DNA of 64,000 nt from Sphingomonas azotifigens NBRC 15497 (GTDB taxonomy: Bacteria; Pseudomonadota; Alphaproteobacteria; Sphingomonadales; Sphingomonadaceae): NCBI RefSeq assembly GCF_002091475.1, contig NZ_BCTR01000003.1, positions 1 through 64,000 on the forward strand, written 5' to 3'. The notes beneath the pieces were generated by a model. It was not told the DNA's origin. It saw only the letters and a program-made list of their open reading frames with translations, and did no database searches. The translations under genes and the position numbers were made by a program. Of the stretch, positions 16,425 through 25,576 are shown one piece after another (position 1 is the first letter of the stretch; each line of letters begins with the position of its first letter).

Positions 16425-18854
16425 ATGACCCGCCCCAAGGGACAGTCCGCCCGGTGCCGCACCGGGCTGGGGATCGCCTGCATGCTAGTCGCCACTTCAC
16501 CGATGGCGGCGGTTGCTGGTCCGCGCCGGCAGGAAGCGAGTGCGCCGCTGACCTTCCACATTCCAGCGGGCCCGCTCGCCAGCGCGATCATCGCGGTCGG
16601 CAGCCAGGCTGGCGTGAGCGTGGCAACGACCGATCCGGATCTGGCGCGCTGGATGCTGCGCCGGCCCATTCACGGCCGGATGACCGTGGAAGAAGCGCTG
16701 GCAAGGGTGCTGCAGGGTACCGGGATGCGCAGCGTGCGGTCGGGAGTCGGCGTGTACCGCATCGAGCGGATCCCCGTGCCCGCCCGACCCGAACGCCAAG
16801 CGCCACCACCACCACCCCGGTCCGTGGAGCCTGAGCCTGCGCACATCGTCGTGACCGCCACCAAGCGAGGGACGGAGCTGCGCCGCTATCCCGGATCGGC
16901 CTGGGTGCTGGACCAAGATCGGCTGGCGCTGGGCGCCGGCGTGGCGCGGGACAGCAGGGCCATCGTCGCGGCCCTGCCTTTTCTGGCGGCGACCACTCTG
17001 GGACCCGGCCGCGAGAAGCTGTTCGTGCGGGGCGTTGCCGACAGCAGCTTCACCGGCGCCAGCCAGGCGACTGTCGGCCAGTATCTGGGCGACGTGCAGC
17101 TCAACTACAGCGCCCCCGACCCCAATCTGGCACTGTACGATATGGATCGTGTCGAGGTGCTGGAAGGGCCGCAAGGCACACTCTACGGCGCAGGGGCGCT
17201 GGGCGGCATCGTCCGCGTCACACCGCGAACGCCCAAGCTGGGGACGTGGGAAGGTGAGGTTGCCGGCGGAACGACGCTGGTTTCGCATGGCGGTATCGGT
17301 GGCGATGCGATGGCCATGCTCAATGCGCCGGTCGGGGACCGCGCGGCGCTGCGGCTGGTCGGCTATGGCGGGCGCGATCCCGGCTATATCGATGACGTGC
17401 TGCGCAGGCGGCGGAACGTCAATCGCACCGATCTCGCCGGCGGGCGCGGGGTGCTGCGGTTCCGGCCCGGCAATGGTTGGACCATCGACATCGGCGGCGT
17501 GTACCAGCGCATTTATCATGCGGACGGGCAATATTCCGAGACAGGCAATCCGCCGCTGTCGCGGCGGTCGGCGATCGCCCAGCCGGCGCTCAACGACTTC
17601 CGCCTCGCCTATGTGGCGGCTAGGCACGATTGGGCCGACGGGCAGACGCTGACGGCGGCCTTCTCGGTGATCAACAATCATCTGACCGCCCTGTATGAGG
17701 CAACGCAATCCGGCGATCCTGTCATTTCGGGCACGGCGACGGACAACCGCGTGCGCGTGTACAATGGCGAGGTTCGGCTTTCACAGCGGGGTGATGACGG
17801 TACCGGCATCGTGCTCGGTGCCTATGCCACGCTGAGCGATGACCGACTAACGCAATCGTTGAAAATTGCCGATATCGACCAGCCGTTTCGCGGCGTGGGC
17901 AATCGCGTGACCGACATCGCCCTGTTCGGCGAAGCGACCGTGCCGATCGCGCCGCGGCTGCAGGCGACGATCGGTGGCCGCGCTGCCTATAGCGACCTGA
18001 AGGGAACGAATATTCTGCCTGAAGGCGTCTCCGACCTGGAAGCGTCGGTCGACGTGCCGGGCGCGGGCGATGTCAGCTTCCTGCCAAGCGCTGCGATCAG
18101 TTGGGCACCGGTACCGCGGCTTACGGCCTATTTGCGGTACCAGCGGGGCTATCGGCGGGGCGGGTATGCCCTCAACGCGCTGGCCAATTTTGATGGCGCG
18201 CCCTTGTCTGGCTTCGTGGTGTATCGTCCGGATACGCTCGATACGGTGGAGGCCGGGCTGCGCATGGGCACCGGCGCGGATGGCCTGTCCGGTACCCTTT
18301 CCGTGTCCACGACCAATTGGCGGCGGATCCAGTCGGATCTCTATACCGCCGCTGGGCCGATCACGGTCAATATCGGCAGCGGCAGGATCCATGCCTTGGA
18401 AGCCAGTCTCAACTGGCGGTCGCCGGGTGGGTGGCGGCTGTCCGGCGCGATGCTTCTCACCCGCGCCGTGCTGGACCGCCCGAACGAAGCGTTTGCCGGC
18501 GATAGGCCGCAGGCACTGCCGAACACGCCCGCGATCACGGTGCACGCCGCCGCCGAGCGCGAATGGGCATTGCGAGACGGTAGCCGGCTCCTGCTCCGGA
18601 GTACCGCGCGGTACGTCGGACGCTCCTGGCTCGGGGTAGGCGATCTGCACCTGCCGCAGGGCAATTATGTCGAGCTCAACGCGGCGGCGGCATGGTCGCG
18701 CGGTCCCATCACGCTGTCGCTGGATGCTGCCAACCTGCTCAATGGCCAGGCGAACCGTTTTTCGCTCGGCAACCCCTTGTCGGTAATCGACGGCACCCAG
18801 CGCACGCCGCAGCAGCCCCGCACCGTGCGGCTGGGTGTCAGCTACCGCTTTTAA
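16425..18854 (+). CDS. TonB-dependent receptor with STN signalling domain (FecA-like)
   Basis: An 809-residue outer-membrane receptor. After a signal peptide (ending near AAVAGP) comes an STN domain (LTFHIPAGPLASAIIAVG..., about residues 40-110), the module that talks to FecR. It is followed by a Pro-rich linker, a TonB-box region (HIVVTATKRG), and the plug with DRVEVLEGPQGTLYGAGALG. The barrel ends VRLGVSYRF with a terminal Phe. It completes a FecI-FecR-FecA-type set with the two genes before it. The plug motif fits receptors for siderophores or other small ligands; the substrate is unknown since no biosynthesis or ABC uptake genes are adjacent. Confidence 0.92.
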   Translation: MTRPKGQSARCRTGLGIACMLVATSPMAAVAGPRRQEASAPLTFHIPAGPLASAIIAVGSQAGVSVATTDPDLARWMLRRPIHGRMTVEEALARVLQGTGMRSVRSGVGVYRIERIPVPARPERQAPPPPPRSVEPEPAHIVVTATKRGTELRRYPGSAWVLDQDRLALGAGVARDSRAIVAALPFLAATTLGPGREKLFVRGVADSSFTGASQATVGQYLGDVQLNYSAPDPNLALYDMDRVEVLEGPQGTLYGAGALGGIVRVTPRTPKLGTWEGEVAGGTTLVSHGGIGGDAMAMLNAPVGDRAALRLVGYGGRDPGYIDDVLRRRRNVNRTDLAGGRGVLRFRPGNGWTIDIGGVYQRIYHADGQYSETGNPPLSRRSAIAQPALNDFRLAYVAARHDWADGQTLTAAFSVINNHLTALYEATQSGDPVISGTATDNRVRVYNGEVRLSQRGDDGTGIVLGAYATLSDDRLTQSLKIADIDQPFRGVGNRVTDIALFGEATVPIAPRLQATIGGRAAYSDLKGTNILPEGVSDLEASVDVPGAGDVSFLPSAAISWAPVPRLTAYLRYQRGYRRGGYALNALANFDGAPLSGFVVYRPDTLDTVEAGLRMGTGADGLSGTLSVSTTNWRRIQSDLYTAAGPITVNIGSGRIHALEASLNWRSPGGWRLSGAMLLTRAVLDRPNEAFAGDRPQALPNTPAITVHAAAEREWALRDGSRLLLRSTARYVGRSWLGVGDLHLPQGNYVELNAAAAWSRGPITLSLDAANLLNGQANRFSLGNPLSVIDGTQRTPQQPRTVRLGVSYRF

Positions 18855-18881
18855 GGCCGCTGCTCGCCCCCGCCAGCACCG

Positions 18882-20318
18882 CTATGTCGCGTCGACCGAA
18901 TAGCCGCCGCCCAGTGCCTGAAACAGGGCGACAGTATCGGCGAGGCGCAGGGACCGGGCGGCGATCAGCTCGGTTTGCGCCTCGGCGCTGGCGGTGGCGG
19001 CGTTCATCACTTCCAGCGTGCCGGAAGCACCCAGCCGCACCTGCTGCGATACCAGCGCCAGCGTATGCTCCGCCGCTTCATGGGCGGTGCGCGCGGCGCG
19101 GACCGCTTCGCCATCCTCGCGCACCGCGAGCAGGGCATCGGACACGTCGGCCAGCGCGGCCAGGACGACCCCGCGATACTGCGCCTTGCTTGCGTCGAAC
19201 GCGGCCTGCGCATCCTCCTGCTGGCGCCGGAGCGCACCGCCGCGAAAGATCGGCTGGGTGAGGCCGCCGATGATCGTCCAGAAGGGATTGCTGCCGGCGA
19301 ACATCCGGTCGAACTCGATCGCCCGGCCGCCGACATTCCCGCTGAGCGTGACGGCGGGCAGGCGTACGGCGATGGCAACGCCGACATCGGCGCTGGCTGC
19401 GTGGAGCTGGGCCTGCGCGGCGAGGATGTCGGGGCGCTGCCGGACGATTGCGGCCGGCAGGCTGAGCGGCAGGTCCTGCGGCAGGTGCAGCGAGTCGATC
19501 GTGATCGTCGGCAGGGAAACCGCGCCGGGCTCGCGACCGAGCAGCGTGTCGATCGTCGCCCGCTCATGCGCCTCGGCCTTGCGCAGCGGCGGCAGCATGC
19601 CCTCCGCGCGGGCCAGCGCGGTCCGCTGCGCCTCGAGCTCCGCGGTACCCACTTCGCCAAGCGCCTGGCGGCGGCGGAACAGGTCGAGCAACTGCCGCCG
19701 CAGTTCGATCGAGCGGCCGAGCGCGTCAATGCGGTCCCGGATGGAGGCAAGCCGGATCACCGCAAGCGCGGTGTTGGTCGCGACGGTCAGCCGCGCGGCG
19801 GCCAGCCGGTGCGCCTGTACCTCGGCCGTCGCCCGCGCGGATTCGCCGCGCCGCTTGAGGCCGCCGAACAGGTCGAGCGGATAGTTGATGGAAAGCTGCG
19901 TCGTGCTGAGCGAGTAGAGATAGCGCTTGTCGTCGGCGAGGACGCCGGACAGCGAACGCGAGGTACGGGTCTTCTCGCCCTGGAGGCTGAGATCGGCCGT
20001 GGGCAGGCGTGCAGCCTCCACGACCGAGGCCTGCGCGCGCGCCTGGCGCAGCCTTGCCTCGGCGGTCGCGACATCCGGATTGGCGCGCAGCGCCTCCTCC
20101 ACCAGCGTGTCGAGCGCGGGGTTGCCGAACAGCGTCCACCAGCGTTGCGGCACCGCTGCGCCCGCCACGAACCGCTGTCCGTCCCCTGGGCCCTGCTCCG
20201 CCTTGGCGAGCGGATAGCTCTGGCTGGCGGGCGGGGCGGGCGCGCGGAAATCCCGGCCCGCGGTGGCGCAGCCGGCAAGGGGAAGGACGAGCAGCGGGAA
20301 CAGCGAGACGCGCATCAT
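18882..20318 (-). CDS. Outer-membrane efflux lipoprotein (NodT/CzcC family)
   Basis: A 478-residue channel protein of the TolC superfamily. It has a lipobox LPLAGC (Cys17), the paired outer-membrane efflux repeats (PDVATAEARLRQARAQ in the first, RPDILAAQAQLHAASADVG in the second), and GGLTQPIFRGGALRRQQEDA near the end. It forms the outer exit of the tripartite pump encoded with it. Its ATG (20318) overlaps the RND gene stop by four bases, hence translational coupling. It converges on the FecA-like gene with 27 bases between stops. Confidence 0.92.
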   Translation of the reverse strand: MMRVSLFPLLVLPLAGCATAGRDFRAPAPPASQSYPLAKAEQGPGDGQRFVAGAAVPQRWWTLFGNPALDTLVEEALRANPDVATAEARLRQARAQASVVEAARLPTADLSLQGEKTRTSRSLSGVLADDKRYLYSLSTTQLSINYPLDLFGGLKRRGESARATAEVQAHRLAAARLTVATNTALAVIRLASIRDRIDALGRSIELRRQLLDLFRRRQALGEVGTAELEAQRTALARAEGMLPPLRKAEAHERATIDTLLGREPGAVSLPTITIDSLHLPQDLPLSLPAAIVRQRPDILAAQAQLHAASADVGVAIAVRLPAVTLSGNVGGRAIEFDRMFAGSNPFWTIIGGLTQPIFRGGALRRQQEDAQAAFDASKAQYRGVVLAALADVSDALLAVREDGEAVRAARTAHEAAEHTLALVSQQVRLGASGTLEVMNAATASAEAQTELIAARSLRLADTVALFQALGGGYSVDAT

Positions 20319-23300
20319 GGCAGGACGACTTCCGACGAGGTGGAGGCATCCGCGCGGCGGCCGCGCGGGGAGACGAGGTCGATCAGGACCGGCAGGACGA
20401 GCAGGATCAGGATGGGGGCGAGCATCATCCCGCCGACCACGACGAGCGCGAGCGGCTTCTGCACCTGGCTGCCGATCCCGCTCGACATCGCGGCCGGGAG
20501 CAGCCCGATCGCGGCGACGATGCAGGTCATCATCACCGGCCGCAGGCTGGTCTCGCAGGCCTCCGCGAGGGCGGCGGCGCGCTCCATCCCCTCGTCCACG
20601 GCCTGGTTGAACGCCGTCAGCACGATGATCCCGTCCATCGCCGAGATGCCGAGGAGCGCGACGAAGCCGATCGCGGCGGAGATGCTGAACGGCGTGCCGG
20701 TCAGGGTCAGCGTCAGCACGCCGCCGATCAGCGCCATGGGCATGACGGAGGCCGCCAGCAGCATGTCGATCGCCGACCCGAAATTGACGAACAGCAGCAG
20801 CAGGATGAGCGCGAGGCTGACCGGCACGACGACCTTGAGCCGGGCGACGGCGCTGTCGAGATTGCCCATCTCGCCGGCCCATTCGATATGGTAGCCCGGC
20901 GGCAGCGCCACTTCGGCGGCGACGCGGCGCTGCGCCTCGGCCACCGTGCTGCCCAGGTCGCGGCCGCGCACCGCGAACTTGACCGGAATGTAGCGCTCCT
21001 GATGCTGGCGATAGATGAACGACGCACCGGAGGTCAGGCGGACATCGGCAATTTCGGACAGCGGCACTTGGCGCAGGCCGCCGCCCGGGGCCGGCGCGCC
21101 GATCGTGATCCGGCGGATCGTCTCCAGGCCGTCGCGCTGTTCCGGTTTCAGGCGCACGACGATCGGGAAGTTGCGGTCCGTGGTCCGCTCATAGAGGCGA
21201 CCGGCCTCCTGTCCGCCGATTGCGGCACGGACGACGTCGTTCACATCGTCGGTATCGAGGCCGTAGCGCGCGGCGCGGTCGCGATCGACCTCGACCTTGA
21301 CGGTGGGCTGGCCGAGCAGCGGGAACGCACCCAGGTCGGCGATGCCGTCGACCTTGGCGAGCACGTCGCGCACCCGGTTGCCCAGCCGCTGCAGCGTTTC
21401 CAGGTCGGGCCCGAACAGCTTGACCGCATTCGCGCCCTTCACGCCCGAGGCGGACTCGCTGACATTGTCCTCGATATATTGGGAGAAGGAGAACTCCACG
21501 CCAGGGAAGCGGTCGGTCAGCGCCTTGGTCATCCGCCTGGTCAGTTCTTCCTTGCTGATGTGCTGGGGCCAGTCGGCGGCGGGCTTGAGCGGCGCGAAAT
21601 ATTCCACGTTGGAGAAGCCCGAGGGATCGGTGCCGTCGTCCGGGCGGCCCTGATGCGACACCACCGTCTCCACCGCGCCGAAGCCGTGGATGGTGCGACG
21701 GATGTCGTTGACCACCTTCTGCCCCTCTTCGATCGAGATCGAGGAGGGCAGGCTCGCGCGGATCCACATATTGCCTTCTTCGAGGTGCGGCAGGAACTCG
21801 ACGCCGAGCGAGCGCACCCCCAGTCCGGCCGTGACGAACAGCAGCGCCGCCATGCCCAGCGTGAGCACCCGGTTGGCGAGCGCGAAGCCGACCGCCGGCC
21901 GATAGAGGCGGCGCAGCAGCTGCACGACTTTAGTCTCGACCTCGGAGAGATGCTCCGGCAGCAGGATGGCCGCGAGGACGGGCGACACCGTGAAGGTCGC
22001 GATCAGGCCGCCGATGATGGCATAGGCATAGGTCTTGGCCATAGGACCGAAGATGTGCCCTTCGACGCCGGAGAGGGTGAACAGCGGGATGAAGCTGGCG
22101 ATGATGATCGCGGCGGCGAAGAAGATGCCGCGGTTCACTTCACCGGCCGCCGTCTGAATGGTGCCCAGCCGCGCGCTAGGCAGCGCCTTGGGCTGGCCTA
22201 GGCCGGCGCGGTGGGAGTGCTCGGCCAGCCGCCGGTAGATGTTCTCGACCATGATGACGGTGGCGTCGACGATCAGCCCGAAGTCGAGCGCCCCGACCGA
22301 CAGCAGATTGGCGCTTTCCCCGTTCGCGATCAGGATCAGCACGGCGAAGGACAGGGCGAAGGGGATCGTCACCGCGACGATCACGGCCGAGCGGAGATTG
22401 CCGAGGAACAGCCACTGGATCACGAAGATCAGCAGCATGCCCTCGATCATGTTGTGCACGACGGTGCTGGTGGTCAGCCCGATCAGGCCGGCGCGGTCAT
22501 AGATGCGCTCCAGCGTTACGCCCGGGGGCAGGGCGCCGGAGGCGTTGATCTCGTCCAGCTTCGCCTTCACCGCGGCGATCGTCGGGGTCGACTGGGCCCC
22601 GCGGTGCATCAGCACAATACCCTGGACGATGTCGTCGTCGGCGTCCTGGCCCGAAATGCCGGTGCGCGCGAGATGGCCGACCTGGACGGTGGCGACGTCC
22701 CGCACCATCACGGGGGCGCCGTTCCGCGTTCCCACCAGCACCGCGCCGATCTGCTCGGGCGAATGGATCAGCCCGATCCCGCGGACGATCGCGGACTGCG
22801 GGCCGAAATTGATCGTCTGCGCGCCGACATTGGCGTTGCTCTTGCCCAGCGCGGCGAGCACCTGCTGCACCGTCATGCCCTGAGCGACCAGCCGGTTATT
22901 GTCGATCACGACTTCGTAATTGCGGGTCTTGCCGCCCCAGCTGATCACGTCGATCACGCCGGGAACGGCCTTCATCCGCCGCTCGACGACCCAGTCCTGG
23001 AGCGTTTTCAGGTCCATCGTCGAATAGCCGGGCGGCCCCTTCACCCGGTAGCGGAAGACGTCGCCGATCGGCGAGGTCGGGGAGATGACCGGCTTGGCGC
23101 CATAGGGCAGCGCCGACATCTGTGACAGGCGGTTGATGATCCGCTGCTGCGCCTCGTCATAGCTGAAGTCGTAGCTGAACTGGACGCGGATGTCCGACAG
23201 GCCGAACAGCGTCGATGCGCGGATGGCGGTGACGTGCGGGATGCCCGCGAGCTGCACCTCGATCGGAATGGTGATGTTGCGTTCGATCTCCTCCGCCGAC

Positions 23301-23464
23301 AGGCCGGGGGCCTGGGTGACGATCTCGACCATCGGCGGCACCGGATCGGGATAGGCCTCGATGTTCAGCTTGCTGAAGGCTACGCCGCCCGCGCCGAGCA
23401 GCGCGATCAGCAGGATGACGATGAGCGTGCGCTGGTGCAGCGCGAAGGCGACGATACGGTTCAT
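20315..23464 (-). CDS. Heavy-metal-type RND efflux permease (CzcA/CusA family)
   Basis: A 1,049-residue inner-membrane pump starting MNRIVAFALHQRTLIV, as HME-type RND proteins do. The TM4 stretch GALDFGLIVDATVIMVEN has the Asp-Asp-Glu pattern of heavy-metal RND pumps, although the usual VDGAV is VDATV here. The second half shows SVGVEFLPHLEEGNMWIR-like sequence (read as LGVEFLPHLEEGNMWIRA) and GISAMDGIIVL. It uses the proton gradient to drive metal ions or other toxicants through the channel protein encoded next. The CusA-type Met triad could not be confirmed by eye, so the substrate (divalent cation, Cu/Ag or another) is undecided. Confidence 0.92.
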   Translation of the reverse strand: MNRIVAFALHQRTLIVILLIALLGAGGVAFSKLNIEAYPDPVPPMVEIVTQAPGLSAEEIERNITIPIEVQLAGIPHVTAIRASTLFGLSDIRVQFSYDFSYDEAQQRIINRLSQMSALPYGAKPVISPTSPIGDVFRYRVKGPPGYSTMDLKTLQDWVVERRMKAVPGVIDVISWGGKTRNYEVVIDNNRLVAQGMTVQQVLAALGKSNANVGAQTINFGPQSAIVRGIGLIHSPEQIGAVLVGTRNGAPVMVRDVATVQVGHLARTGISGQDADDDIVQGIVLMHRGAQSTPTIAAVKAKLDEINASGALPPGVTLERIYDRAGLIGLTTSTVVHNMIEGMLLIFVIQWLFLGNLRSAVIVAVTIPFALSFAVLILIANGESANLLSVGALDFGLIVDATVIMVENIYRRLAEHSHRAGLGQPKALPSARLGTIQTAAGEVNRGIFFAAAIIIASFIPLFTLSGVEGHIFGPMAKTYAYAIIGGLIATFTVSPVLAAILLPEHLSEVETKVVQLLRRLYRPAVGFALANRVLTLGMAALLFVTAGLGVRSLGVEFLPHLEEGNMWIRASLPSSISIEEGQKVVNDIRRTIHGFGAVETVVSHQGRPDDGTDPSGFSNVEYFAPLKPAADWPQHISKEELTRRMTKALTDRFPGVEFSFSQYIEDNVSESASGVKGANAVKLFGPDLETLQRLGNRVRDVLAKVDGIADLGAFPLLGQPTVKVEVDRDRAARYGLDTDDVNDVVRAAIGGQEAGRLYERTTDRNFPIVVRLKPEQRDGLETIRRITIGAPAPGGGLRQVPLSEIADVRLTSGASFIYRQHQERYIPVKFAVRGRDLGSTVAEAQRRVAAEVALPPGYHIEWAGEMGNLDSAVARLKVVVPVSLALILLLLFVNFGSAIDMLLAASVMPMALIGGVLTLTLTGTPFSISAAIGFVALLGISAMDGIIVLTAFNQAVDEGMERAAALAEACETSLRPVMMTCIVAAIGLLPAAMSSGIGSQVQKPLALVVVGGMMLAPILILLVLPVLIDLVSPRGRRADASTSSEVVLP

Positions 23465-23516
23465 GGAGCTTTCGCTGAAAGGAGGCCGGCGGAAGGGATG
23501 CAGGGCTGGCGGCTGC

Positions 23517-24782
23517 TCAGCCCTGGGTCCCCGCTTCGTTGACGAACAGCGCACCGCCGGTGACGATGCGCTCGCCGGGCCGCAGCCCGCTGAGGACGTG
23601 TACCTTGCCGTTCGCGCGCTCGCCGGTGGTGATCACGCGGGGAACCAGCGTCCCGTCGTGCCGCGCAATCCAGACCCGGGACTCCTCGCCCTCGCGGATC
23701 ACCGCACTGGCGGCAATCAGCAGGGCAGAAGCCGCGGGGCGTGCGCCGAGCTGGATCGAGAAGCTGGCGAACATGTCCGGCTTCAGTGCACCGTCGGCGT
23801 TCGCGATCGTCGCGCGCACCGGCAGCCGGTGCGATTCCGGGTCGAGCCCGGCACCAACCTGCGCGACGCGGGCGGTGAACCGCCGGCCTGGCCAGGCCGG
23901 CGTCGTCACCGTCACCGCATCACCGACGCTGACCTGCGCGGCATCGCTCTCCGCGATCTGTGCGATCAGCCATACGGTGGAAGGTTCCGTGATGACGAAC
24001 GCCGCCGATCCCTTGCCGTCGATGAACTGGCCGGCCGAGACATCCCGACGCGCGATAACGCCGGCGATGGGGGCGCGAACGATCGCCTGCGTGGCGGACG
24101 CTGCACGCCCGATCTCGAGCGTCTGCAGAGTCGGCGTGGCCATGCCATAGACGGCAAGCTTGCCGCGTGCGGCAGAGACACTCGCCTGCGCGGCCTGAAC
24201 GGTGCCCTGGGCGGTGGCGACGGCGCTCAGCCCCTGCTGATAATCCTTCAGTGCGCCGCCCGCGGTGCGGTACAGCGCCTCGTAGCGGTCGGCGTTCTGG
24301 CGGGCCAGGCGCAACTGCGCGTCGGCGGCGCGATACTGCGCGCTTGCCGAGGCGAGCGCATCCCGTGCCTCGACATATTCCACCGACTCTATGATCATCA
24401 GCGGCTGGCCCTTGGCCACGCGCTGACCGGGTTCGACCAGCAGGCGCGTCACCAGCCCGCTATAGGGCGGGGATACCGGTGTACTGTGATTGCCGTCCAC
24501 GGCGATCGTTCCGGTCGCCTCGATCACGGATCCGGCCGAACGCATGCTGCCCACCGTCTCGATGGTCAGCGCCTTGCGCTGCTGGGGCGACGGAAGAAAG
24601 CCTTCGTGTCGGGCAACGGTGGATGCGGTTTCGTGAGCGGCACGGAGATGGGAGACGGTGAAGGCGCCGGTACCGGCTGCAAGCATGCCTACGGCGGCTG
24701 AAAGGGCCGTTACTTGGGTGCGGGGAGACAGGCGTCGCGCAACGCCGGGCTGATTGTTCTGCATGTGATGCAATCGGACCAT
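23517..24782 (-). CDS. Periplasmic adaptor (CzcB/CusB-like membrane-fusion protein)
   Basis: A 421-residue adaptor with an N-terminal membrane anchor (VTALSAAVGMLAAGTGAF), a lipoyl-type hairpin (VSPPYSGLVTRLLVEPGQRV, KGQPLMIIES), a helical coiled-coil stretch rich in Ala/Gln, and RAPIAGVIARRDVSAGQFI in the return strand. It ends with a beta-barrel/proximal domain (LRPGERIVTGGALFVNE). It bridges the RND pump and the outer channel. It is the first gene of the adaptor-pump-channel operon, 52 bases before the pump. Two starts (24782, 24764) are possible and neither has a good ribosome site. No His/Cys-rich metal-binding N terminus is seen. Confidence 0.9.
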   Translation of the reverse strand: MVRLHHMQNNQPGVARRLSPRTQVTALSAAVGMLAAGTGAFTVSHLRAAHETASTVARHEGFLPSPQQRKALTIETVGSMRSAGSVIEATGTIAVDGNHSTPVSPPYSGLVTRLLVEPGQRVAKGQPLMIIESVEYVEARDALASASAQYRAADAQLRLARQNADRYEALYRTAGGALKDYQQGLSAVATAQGTVQAAQASVSAARGKLAVYGMATPTLQTLEIGRAASATQAIVRAPIAGVIARRDVSAGQFIDGKGSAAFVITEPSTVWLIAQIAESDAAQVSVGDAVTVTTPAWPGRRFTARVAQVGAGLDPESHRLPVRATIANADGALKPDMFASFSIQLGARPAASALLIAASAVIREGEESRVWIARHDGTLVPRVITTGERANGKVHVLSGLRPGERIVTGGALFVNEAGTQG

Positions 24783-25279
24783 GAACGAAGGGGGTATGCC
24801 GCACCAAGGTGGCTGCGCGGCATTCCGCGGTTGCCGGTTGGCGGCTGAGGCGAGGTGGAGAGGAGGCTCGCAACGGCACCATGTTGGTCACCGGCGGCAG
24901 GTGTCACCGCCGTGGCCTCTGGTTGATGATGCTGGAAGTTGGAGATGCTTCGCCGCACTACCCCGGCCACAGCTCCCAGCCGCGGCGGCGCTACGTCAAA
25001 CCGGGGAGGGCAAGCTTGCCTCCGCATCCGGAATGGTGGGGCGCAGGGACAGGCGCTTGGCATGGAGCCGCTCCCAGTTGAAGTCCGCATGGATGTGTTC
25101 ACGGATCAGGGACGTAGCCGGGGCAGAACTGCCTCAAGCCGAAACTTTACAAATTGCATCGATCGCTTCGAGTGCTGGGCACGCCGGCCGGTACCACGCG
25201 AATTCATTCAAGATCGGGAGGAGAGCCTGTAGGTGACGCCGCGCACACCTTCCGCCAAGTCGGGTGCGCGCCACATAGG
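24783..25279. other. Gene-free stretch upstream of the efflux operon
   Basis: About 500 bases between the adaptor gene's start and the IS481 remnant. No open frame here looks like a real protein, and I find no tRNA or strong hairpin. The right-hand part should contain the efflux operon promoter; no convincing -35/-10 pair could be picked by eye. Confidence 0.4.
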
Positions 25280-25576
25280 CTAGCTGTTTGGTCCCGGGAT
25301 TTGGTGGTGCGGATTTGATGTGAAGCGTGCTGGCGCGAGCTGCCAAGCCTTGCAGATGGCGTCGTAGGGTGTCAGGCCTCGCAGGGTCTTCAATCTGCGG
25401 CCGAAGTTGTAGGCGGCGAAGTCGCCCAGGTGCTGCCGCAGCTGGTCGTGGCTGTCGTAGTGGTAGCGCTTGGCGGTCGCTTCCTTGATGGTGCGGTTCA
25501 TCCGTTCGACTTGGCCGTTGGTCCAAGGATGCTTCGGTTTGGTGAGCCGGTGTTCGATATCGTTCTCGGCGCAGGC
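25280..25576 (-). pseudogene. IS481-family transposase, C-terminal fragment (copy 2)
   Basis: About 95 residues read on the minus strand from ENDIEHRLTKPKHPWTNGQV through ERMNRTIKEATAKRYHYDSH to IPGPNS and stop. The PWTNGQVERMNRTIKEAT segment contains the last catalytic Glu of IS481-type DDE transposases. The frame is closed upstream by a TAG at the junction with the glycosidase remnant. It differs from copy 1 at a few positions (DAICKAWQLAP versus EAICKAWQLEP, one Val missing), so these are diverged copies in inverted orientation. Confidence 0.82.

Noticed and set aside
20009..22201. A plus-strand frame of 730 codons antisense to the RND and channel genes
   Set aside because: Arg/Asp/His-rich low-complexity translation, antisense to two well-recognised genes in an overlapping operon.
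25430..25576. N-terminal extension of the GH2 frame back to 25430
   Set aside because: These codons are antisense to the IS481 transposase, so the open frame is accidental read-in from the insertion.
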